A DNA stretch of 14,865 bases from Opitutia bacterium. Lineage in GTDB: Bacteria; Verrucomicrobiota; Verrucomicrobiia; Opitutales; Seribacteraceae. This document shows, in pieces, positions 1 through 5,351 of the stretch. The DNA is taken from positions 1 to 14,865 of the forward strand of contig JABGUO010000274.1 of NCBI GenBank assembly GCA_018646565.1. The letters are read 5' to 3'. A program made the translations under genes and the position numbers. A model generated the notes under the pieces. It searched no databases. It saw only the letters and a program-made list of their open reading frames with translations, and was not told where the DNA came from. Positions within the stretch are counted from its first letter, which is position 1. Each line of letters begins with the position of its first letter.

Positions 1-1
1 C

Positions 2-544
2 ACCAGCGACCACGGGGAATCACTTGGCGATCATGGACTCATGTATAAAGGATGCCGTTTTTATGAAGGACTGGTACGGGTTCCCCTTATTTTTTCCTGG
101 CCCGGAAAGTTCATCCAGGACAGCCAAAATAATTCACTGGTTGAAATGCTCGACTTATCCGCCACCTTGTTAAACTTGGCCAGTGTTGATTTGCCGGATT
201 ATTTACAGGGAATCAGTCTCCTTCCCATTCTCTTTGGACAAGCGAAAAGTGGGGAACACCGTGATTTTGTAAGGAGCGAATACTTCGACGCCCTTGACCC
301 TCACTTCACAGGGGGAAACGGCACTTATGCGACCATGCACAGGACTAGGAAACATAAGCTTTGTGTATACCATGGAAAAGGGGTGGGTGAATTATTTGAC
401 CTCGACCAGGATCCATGGGAACACAATAACCTCTGGGACTCATCCGTCCATTCCGATATCAAAAACCAATTGCTTGCGGAGAGTTTTGACGCCCATGTTC
501 TGCTTACCACTGATGTCGGATCGAAAAGGATTGCCCCCATGTAA
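2..544 (+). CDS. Sulfatase (S1 family), C-terminal part; 5' end outside window
   Basis: The reading frame is open from the first bases and ends at TAA 542-544, so the N-terminal half, including the formylglycine site, lies upstream of the window. The visible part begins with TSDHGESLGDHG, the alkaline-phosphatase-fold segment that supplies the late metal-binding Asp-His pair of S1 sulfatases. The conserved RVPLIFSWPGK strand and a LVEMLDLSATLLNLA helix follow. Near the end lies ELFDLDQDPWEHNNL, the usual sulfatase C-terminal motif. S1 sulfatases hydrolyse sulfate esters and most in this setting are exported. It is read in the same direction as the lyase-like gene at 1015 but is separated from it by two terminator hairpins, so the two are probably separate transcripts. 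The substrate and subfamily cannot be assigned from this fragment. The family call is secure. Confidence 0.93.
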   Translation, partial: TSDHGESLGDHGLMYKGCRFYEGLVRVPLIFSWPGKFIQDSQNNSLVEMLDLSATLLNLASVDLPDYLQGISLLPILFGQAKSGEHRDFVRSEYFDALDPHFTGGNGTYATMHRTRKHKLCVYHGKGVGELFDLDQDPWEHNNLWDSSVHSDIKNQLLAESFDAHVLLTTDVGSKRIAPM

Positions 545-587
545 AAAAATCCTCTTGTATTCACATTCAAACAGGCTTTCTTTACTC

Positions 588-723
588 TTTTCAAAAAAAT
601 TAATTTTCTTTTGAACGTTTTACAAAGTCTGTTGGTCTTACCCATTGACAGTAGTCAGTTTGTTTCAGTTTAGTTTGTTTTTCAAAAGCCCAAGAACACC
701 GCAGTAATGCGGTGTTTTTGTTT
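588..723 (+). repeat. Tandem repeat copy A (136 bp)
   Basis: The last 71 bases (653-723) match 850-920 of copy B at all but two positions. The first part, starting at TTTTCAAAAAA and containing TTTTGAAC and GTCTTAC, is recognisably related to copy B but more diverged, and is shorter by about 12 bases. The conserved block contains a T-rich run (AGTTTGTTTCAGTTTAG) followed by CAAAAGCCCAA and then the hairpin. The even length and high identity suggest a duplicated unit such as a small RNA gene or a terminator cassette, rather than chance A/T-richness. Confidence 0.85.
692..719 (+). terminator. Rho-independent terminator-type hairpin in repeat copy A
   Basis: The stem core AACACCGCA (695-703) pairs with TGCGGTGTT (708-716) around the loop GTAA (704-707), a GNRA tetraloop in RNA. 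Flanking A and T runs extend the stem by three more pairs with one G-U wobble. TTTTTGTTT follows. It lies about 150 bases after the sulfatase stop codon and probably ends that transcript, or ends a small RNA encoded by the repeat. Confidence 0.85.
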
Positions 724-772
724 ATAAAGGAATCAAATGATATTCGTGGTAATCGAGGATGATAAATGGGCT

Positions 773-920
773 TTTTCAAAAAACTTTATTTATTTTGAAC
801 ATTTTTGAAATTTCTTGCGTCTTACTTACCGACACGAGTTATAAACGCGAGTCAGTTTGTTTCAGTTTAGTTTGTTTTTCAAAAGCCCAAAAACACCGCA
901 GCAATGCGGTGTTTTTGTTT
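773..920 (+). repeat. Tandem repeat copy B (148 bp)
   Basis: This is the second copy of the unit at 588-723, in the same orientation and 49 bases further on. Its last 71 bases are almost identical to copy A, differing only at one base in the stem flank and one base in the tetraloop. Just before the conserved block it carries about ten extra bases (ACGAGTTATAAACGCG region). These include a TATAAA that could act as a -10 element, but copy A has no counterpart, so it is weak evidence for a shared promoter. Confidence 0.85.
889..916 (+). terminator. Rho-independent terminator-type hairpin in repeat copy B
   Basis: A perfect 12-bp stem forms between 889-900 (AAAAACACCGCA) and 905-916 around the tetraloop GCAA (901-904), and it is followed by GTTT. 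The A-run on the left and T-run on the right mean it could terminate transcription from either direction. Relative to copy A the loop changes from GTAA to GCAA. Both are GNRA loops, so the RNA structure is kept despite the base change. Confidence 0.87.
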
Positions 921-1014
921 GGTGAGGTTTCCATTTCCATGTTAGAGAAATGTGTAAAATATTCATCTTCAACATCGACCATTCAGTAGATCAAATTTAG
1001 TTTATATTACATTT

Positions 1015-1875
1015 ATGAATCCCCTCGGACTACACTTATGGTATTTTGATCTAATTAAATACTTATTATTTTTGGCTCTTCCCATTTTAGTAAAAGGAAA
1101 ATCAGAATTGTTAAGTGATATTGAATTACAGGCGGATATAAACTCAAGTTTGAATGCAATCGCCCAGGTACAAAAAGCATTCGGTAAATATTCCATTGAA
1201 ACACCCGAAATATTTAGTGGGAACCATAGAGAATTCGAACACATAAAATTAGTTAAAGACTCGGAGTTGGGAAGTGCCTTTGCCTTTTATATTCACCGTG
1301 ACGAAGATGGAGATAGGGATAAAAAATGGCCAAAGGGAAAGGAAAGACAGCGAAACGAAATCAAGGGCTATCAGAGTTCTCCTGAAACTCTGAAAGCAAA
1401 AATTTCAGAAACCCATTATATTAAATGGTACCTTAAGATTGAAAAGACCTTCAAGATTACCAAAGCATTTTGCCACTTCTTTCAGTTGAAAGCAGTTGGT
1501 TCTCAAAATGTTGAAGATCCTATTTTAACCCTATCGGGGGTGATTGAAAGGGGGAAACCTCAACTTCAGTTACAATGGTGGTCTGGTGATCAGTCAGGGC
1601 GTATTTTTCTCGCCGATTGGGAAGACTGTAAAGACAAGTGGCTAATCTGCGAATCCCTTTGTCATTATGCCAAGGATGGGTCCTTTAAATTTTCAATTCG
1701 TTCCGTCGACGGAGATTTAAATATAAAAAAGGTCCAAAAACTTGAAACATGGCGAAAAGGCTTTTCTTTTGTTCGTCCCAAATGGGGAATTTACCGGAGC
1801 ATTGCAGGCGTTAAGCAAAACATGAATTCAGAAGATCAGATTTTGTTAAATAATATCCTAGTTAAAAAGATTTGA
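1015..1875 (+). CDS. Secreted jelly-roll protein resembling polysaccharide lyases
   Basis: This 286-residue protein starts with a hydrophobic segment (LIKYLLFLALPILVKG, about 13-28) that fits a signal peptide. The body looks like the beta-jelly-roll lyase-like proteins of the heparinase-I/alginate-lyase type. Features include a polar RQRNEIKGY strand (111-119, with R113 and E115), an aromatic THYIKWYLKIEKTF strand (133-146), HFFQLKA (154-160), LQLQWWSGD (184-192), and a late RPKWGIYRS motif (254-262). In such lyases a conserved Arg and Glu on one strand and a Lys/Tyr near the C-terminus line the substrate groove. I recognise this pattern from family knowledge but cannot assign a CAZy number. 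There is no clear Shine-Dalgarno sequence before the ATG. The location next to several sulfatases supports a role in uronic-acid polysaccharide breakdown. Alternatively it is a non-catalytic carbohydrate-binding protein. Confidence 0.62.
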   Translation: MNPLGLHLWYFDLIKYLLFLALPILVKGKSELLSDIELQADINSSLNAIAQVQKAFGKYSIETPEIFSGNHREFEHIKLVKDSELGSAFAFYIHRDEDGDRDKKWPKGKERQRNEIKGYQSSPETLKAKISETHYIKWYLKIEKTFKITKAFCHFFQLKAVGSQNVEDPILTLSGVIERGKPQLQLQWWSGDQSGRIFLADWEDCKDKWLICESLCHYAKDGSFKFSIRSVDGDLNIKKVQKLETWRKGFSFVRPKWGIYRSIAGVKQNMNSEDQILLNNILVKKI

Positions 1876-1936
1876 TTACAGAGATAATAGAGCATGAGCT
1901 TGCCCTCACACGCCAGTATCACAAGAATTGAAAAAA

Positions 1937-2317
1937 ATGACCGATCCAAGAGAAGGGCAATCTACCATACAATCGACAAGACCGTGGGGTGATATACATA
2001 TGGTCGTTCGTAACCAGAAGTGCTCGGTTGACCTGACCGAAGTCAAACCCGGTGAACGGGCGAGTCTCCACTCCCATGCAATCAGGCATGAACTTTTTCA
2101 CTTTCTCGATGACGGGGCTATTTTGGAAATTGATGGGAAACTCTTTCATCCCAAAGCTCATGAGGAATTTTTAATCAAACCCGGACAAAAACACCGCTTT
2201 TGGGCTGAGGAGTCCAGCTTTCGCATGCTGGTCATAAGTTTAGGTGAGTGGAAAGCAGAAGACCAAATCCGCCATGAAGACGACTACGGAAGAAAGGGAG
2301 AAACTATCAAATTTTAA
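1937..2317 (+). CDS. Stand-alone cupin like the C-terminal domain of type II phosphomannose isomerase
   Basis: The 126-residue product is a single cupin barrel with the signature of the isomerase domain of ManC/AlgA. It has TRPWGD near the start, VKPGERASLHSHAIRHEL (36-53) with likely metal ligands H45, H47 and E52, then LIKPGQKHRFWA with H86. It ends with the typical EDQIRHEDDYGR. Full ManC proteins are about 460-480 residues with an N-terminal guanylyltransferase domain. That domain is absent, so this is a lone cupin that may isomerise a (phospho)sugar or serve another role. The start is uncertain: ATG 1937 is chosen here, but a TTG at 1928 in the same frame would add three residues, and no strong ribosome site decides. 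Its TAA is followed directly by the pdxA ATG, which points to translational coupling. Confidence 0.85.
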   Translation: MTDPREGQSTIQSTRPWGDIHMVVRNQKCSVDLTEVKPGERASLHSHAIRHELFHFLDDGAILEIDGKLFHPKAHEEFLIKPGQKHRFWAEESSFRMLVISLGEWKAEDQIRHEDDYGRKGETIKF

Positions 2318-3307
2318 ATGTCAAAACCACGCATAGCAATAACCATGGGAGACCCTGCCGGAATAGGCCCTGAGATCTGTCTCGATCTTTTGGCAGACCA
2401 AGAAATTCAGGAACTTTGTACCCCCATTATTTTTGGGGATCTTGCAGTTCTTAAATCATGTGCCGAAAAGACGGGGAAACCTTCCCATTTCCAAGCCATC
2501 AAAAAAGAAAATCTAGATTCAAACGATTCACCAGTAGTCCTTGATTTAGATTTAATGAATTTAGAAAAGTTACAACCAGGCACAATAAGTTTTGAAACGG
2601 GGAGAGCAACATACGGATATATTAAATCCGCAATCGATGCATGCCTTAGTAATCAAGTCGATGCAGTTACTACATGCCCGGCGAATAAGGAAGCACTTCA
2701 AAAAGCAGGCGTCCCCTACCCTGGGCATACAGAGATTTTCGCCGACCGCACCGGAACCGATAAATTTTGTATGGCTTTTATCTCTGATATTATCAGTTGT
2801 AGCTTAGTCTCCGTTCATGTCGGGTATGAAGAAGTTCCTAATCTACTAAGCATCGAACGGATATGCGAAGTAATCGAAATGACTCGAGACACTCACAAAA
2901 AATTGCTTGGACGCGAACCGAGAATCGCGGTCTGCGGTCTCAACCCACACGCCGGCGAAAATGGATTATTCGGAAATTGCGAAGAAGAACGTATCATTTT
3001 GCCTGCCATTGAAAAAATGCGTCAGGATGGTGGCGACCTAATCGGTCCCTTACCACCCGACACCGCCTTCACGCCTTCTCGACGAACCCAAACCGATGCC
3101 TATATCTGCATGTATCATGATCAGGCACTCATCCCCGTAAAGGCACTCGCCTTTGATCAGGCAGTCAATGTTACACTAGGCCTGCCTATCGTCAGAACAT
3201 CAGTGGATCATGGCACTGCCCTTGACATCGCTTGGCAGGGAAAGGCCGATCCTCAGAGCCTCAAGCAAGCTGTTCTGCTTGCAACCAAGCTCAGCCAACA
3301 GAAATGA
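2318..3307 (+). CDS. pdxA: 4-hydroxythreonine-4-phosphate dehydrogenase (PdxA family)
   Basis: This is a full-length PdxA-family protein of 329 residues, the usual size. It opens with the hallmark AITMGDPAGIGPE. TCPANKEALQKAG (119-131) and PYPGHTEIFADRTG follow, then GLNPHAGENGLFG (207-219), YICMYHDQALIP (262-273) and TSVDHGTALDIAW (295-306). H167, H211 and H267 match the three metal-binding histidines of the E. coli enzyme. PdxA oxidises 4-phosphohydroxy-L-threonine with NAD(P)+ in pyridoxal-phosphate synthesis in the cytoplasm. The family also includes PdxA2 enzymes that act on four-carbon sugar-acid phosphates, so a catabolic role is possible in this carbohydrate-rich setting. No other vitamin B6 gene is nearby. 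It abuts the cupin upstream and overlaps the next gene by ATGA, as in an operon. Confidence 0.96.
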   Translation: MSKPRIAITMGDPAGIGPEICLDLLADQEIQELCTPIIFGDLAVLKSCAEKTGKPSHFQAIKKENLDSNDSPVVLDLDLMNLEKLQPGTISFETGRATYGYIKSAIDACLSNQVDAVTTCPANKEALQKAGVPYPGHTEIFADRTGTDKFCMAFISDIISCSLVSVHVGYEEVPNLLSIERICEVIEMTRDTHKKLLGREPRIAVCGLNPHAGENGLFGNCEEERIILPAIEKMRQDGGDLIGPLPPDTAFTPSRRTQTDAYICMYHDQALIPVKALAFDQAVNVTLGLPIVRTSVDHGTALDIAWQGKADPQSLKQAVLLATKLSQQK

Positions 3308-4035
3308 AACTGGTACCTGGGCTTCTGCTAATATTCCAAAGTGCGTTTTCGTTTGCCGATGAAAAAAAAGTAGTTCAACAAATTTACGATTTAGGAGGCA
3401 AAATCTTTTATAAGCAAGGTCAAGTCGTTGAAATAGTTCTCAATAGAACTCAGGCTAAGGCTCCAATACAAAAATTTCCTATCCATTTCCCTCATCTGAC
3501 CGACCTATCTCTTGAACAGACCGAGGCAGGCGATATGGATATGATTGACCTCGCGAAACTATTTAAGCTCGAATGGCTCAACCTCTATCGCACACAAGTA
3601 GGAGACGAAGGCACTCGCCATCTGTCCAGATCCAAATCCCTCAAACACCTCCCCATTGGGCAAACCAGGATTACCGACAAAGGAATCGGTCACTTAGCTC
3701 AAATGAAACAGCTTACCTACCTCGGTCTACGGGGAAATAAAATTACCGATAAGAGTGCTCCTCACTTGGCTAAGCTCATTCACCTCGAAGGCTTATACCT
3801 TGGAGAGACCCAAGTGACCGACCAGACTGTTCATAAACTGACCCAATTAACCAAGCTCGAAAAGCTCTGGTTGCACGATCTGCTAATCTCCGATGATTCT
3901 CTGAATAGTCTCGCTCAAATGAAAAGTCTTCAAGAACTCCACATCTACGCCACCCAGATTTCCCCAACAGGATTCCAAGACCTACAAAAAAGCTTGCCCC
4001 GTTGCCGGATAATTCACGAAGCTTTGATTAGATAA
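3304..4035 (+). CDS. Secreted leucine-rich-repeat protein
   Basis: The 243-residue protein has a short signal peptide (MKLVPGLLLIFQSAFSFA, 1-18). After a spacer it has seven back-to-back repeats of exactly 24 residues, starting at residues 65, 89, 113, 137, 161, 185 and 209. They follow LxxLxLxxTxITDxGxxxLxxLxx, for example LTYLGLRGNKITDKSAPHLA (137-156). This LRR type is common in Planctomycetes and Verrucomicrobia and usually serves in binding. No catalytic domain is present. The frame is also open further upstream inside pdxA, but the ATG at 3304 gives the signal peptide and overlaps the pdxA TGA as ATGA, so it is preferred. The gene converges on the DUF1552 gene with only nine bases between stop codons. 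The binding partner is unknown. Confidence 0.88.
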   Translation: MKLVPGLLLIFQSAFSFADEKKVVQQIYDLGGKIFYKQGQVVEIVLNRTQAKAPIQKFPIHFPHLTDLSLEQTEAGDMDMIDLAKLFKLEWLNLYRTQVGDEGTRHLSRSKSLKHLPIGQTRITDKGIGHLAQMKQLTYLGLRGNKITDKSAPHLAKLIHLEGLYLGETQVTDQTVHKLTQLTKLEKLWLHDLLISDDSLNSLAQMKSLQELHIYATQISPTGFQDLQKSLPRCRIIHEALIR

Positions 4036-4044
4036 TCACAACCA

Positions 4045-5346
4045 CTAGATTTCAAGACCCTGAAACCCGGAGGCGGTGCTCCTGCCAAAAGATTCTATCT
4101 CCACTCCCATTCGTTGAGCCAGAGGGATGAAGAGATTAGATAATGGAGTGTTCTCTTTGTCATCGTGAGCGACGAAGGATCCGTGCTTATATCCACCACC
4201 AGCTACGATAATGGGGAGATTGCGCCAGTCATGCGAAGAGGCGTTACCCAAATTGGATCCAAAAAGAATTGATGTTCCATCAAGCAAAGATCGACCCTCT
4301 TCTTGGTGCAACTTGAGCTTGCCGAGAAAATCAGCAAACAGAGAAAATTCAGCTTTTTCGATAATTTCTAATTCCTCAATCTTGTCTTCATCCTTACCAT
4401 GGTGGGACAGGTTGTGCCAGTCGGTCTTCACTCCCTTAATGTTACTGGGCACCGCATTGAATGCACCCAAGGAAAAGGTCATTACTCGAGAAGAATCGGT
4501 TTGCAAAGCAAGGGCCATTAAATCGTACATCAATTGCTGCTTGGCCAATAAATCAAAGCGATCTTGTACATCATTGGGCTCTGAGTAATTAACCTTTGGC
4601 TTAGGTTTCCCGGACCAGTCTTTGTTTTGTTGGAGTCTTTTTTCTAAGTTTCGAACGGAAGAAAAATATTCTTCCAATTTATCACGATCAACTTGACCGA
4701 GGTTTCCCTGTAACCTTCGAGCATCCCCCCTTATGACATCAAGAATGCTCTGCCCACGGTTTAAGTGGTTCAGCTGTTCTTTGATTTCTTTATCTGTGCC
4801 CTGAACAAAAAGTTTGCGATATACTTTTGATGGCGAAGATTGAGATGGAATAGATACACCATTAGTATTCCATGAAATCGATTGCCCTCCTCCCCCCGTA
4901 CCCAAATTGATTGAAGGAATTCTGGTTTTCGTTCCAATCTTACCAGCGATCAACTGATCCAATGAGATCGCATTCTTAAAACCAGCCAAGCCGGGTCGTT
5001 CGACCGCTGTCAACCAAGTCATTTCCGATGCATGCCCGCTACTTCCCTGTTGATTAGAATGAGAAAGCCCAGAGAAAAGAGTAAAATCCTTTCGCAGATG
5101 TTTTAACTCTTCAAGATAAGGAGTTATTTCATACTCATATCCTGATTTTTCAGGAAATAGGTTGGGGCCATGAAAACCCAATGCCGCATTAATCGCCACA
5201 AAACGATTCGGTACTCGCGGAAGAATCGGCGTTCGGGCAAATACTGGAGTCATTGCCTCAAGCATCGGTAAAGCAAGCGATACGCCTGCACCCTTTAGGA
5301 AAGTTCTACGAGACAACGATTCGGATCGATAAATATAGGCGGTCAT
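4045..5346 (-). CDS. DUF1552 family protein, Tat-exported
   Basis: This is a 433-residue protein of the DUF1552 family. Its N-terminus carries a twin-arginine signal, LSRRTFLKGAGVSLALPMLE (11-30), with a probable cleavage site near PVFA (35-38). The typical family features follow: FVAINAALGFHGPNLFPE, LFSGLSHSNQQGSSGH, the mid-protein SWNTNGVSIPSQSSPSKVYR, and a C-terminal GSNLGNASSHDWRNLPII with GGGYKHG. The Tat signal implies export of a folded, perhaps cofactor-bearing, protein. The biochemical role is not established. The gene lies five bases downstream of the DUF1592-type cytochrome gene. The two families are regularly paired in Planctomycetes and Verrucomicrobia, which suggests a joint periplasmic or surface redox function. 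Its position after sulfatases suggests use in polysaccharide degradation, by inference only. Confidence 0.93.
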   Translation of the reverse strand: MTAYIYRSESLSRRTFLKGAGVSLALPMLEAMTPVFARTPILPRVPNRFVAINAALGFHGPNLFPEKSGYEYEITPYLEELKHLRKDFTLFSGLSHSNQQGSSGHASEMTWLTAVERPGLAGFKNAISLDQLIAGKIGTKTRIPSINLGTGGGGQSISWNTNGVSIPSQSSPSKVYRKLFVQGTDKEIKEQLNHLNRGQSILDVIRGDARRLQGNLGQVDRDKLEEYFSSVRNLEKRLQQNKDWSGKPKPKVNYSEPNDVQDRFDLLAKQQLMYDLMALALQTDSSRVMTFSLGAFNAVPSNIKGVKTDWHNLSHHGKDEDKIEELEIIEKAEFSLFADFLGKLKLHQEEGRSLLDGTSILFGSNLGNASSHDWRNLPIIVAGGGYKHGSFVAHDDKENTPLSNLFIPLAQRMGVEIESFGRSTASGFQGLEI

Positions 5347-5351
5347 AAAAG

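Larger units (their letters stand above)
545..1014. other. Non-coding region with tandem terminator-bearing repeats
   Basis: This 470-base gap between the sulfatase end and the lyase-like gene holds no convincing protein gene. An open frame at 759-989 is built across a repeat copy and is not protein-like. The region is A/T-rich and consists mainly of two copies of one repeat (588-723 and 773-920), each ending in a GC-rich hairpin plus T-tract. About 94 bases remain between the second hairpin and the ATG at 1015. They should contain the promoter of the lyase-like gene, but I could not pick a convincing -35/-10 pair there, and no Shine-Dalgarno sequence precedes the ATG. Confidence 0.7.

Noticed and set aside
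645..674. TTGACA at 645-650 as a -35 box in repeat copy A
   Set aside because: No acceptable -10 hexamer lies 16-18 bases downstream, and the TTGACA is not conserved in copy B.
838..845. TATAAA as a -10 box for a small RNA in repeat copy B
   Set aside because: The hexamer lies in the part absent from copy A, and the best upstream -35 candidate (TTGCGT at 815) is poor. It is not strong enough to call.
588..920. Repeat pair as a CRISPR array or an insertion sequence
   Set aside because: There are only two long copies with one gap, no short regular spacing, no terminal inverted repeats and no transposase or cas gene.
759..989. 76-residue open frame in the left intergenic region
   Set aside because: It is built across repeat copy B, including its terminator hairpin, has no ribosome site, and the product shows no domain-like pattern.
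1894..1992. 32-codon ORF overlapping the cupin start
   Set aside because: It has no ribosome site and a basic, non-family product, and it overlaps the well-supported cupin frame.
3232..3303. Longer N-terminal extension of the LRR protein beginning inside pdxA
   Set aside because: The extension overlaps pdxA in another frame and would bury the signal peptide. The ATG at 3304 gives a proper signal peptide and an ATGA overlap.
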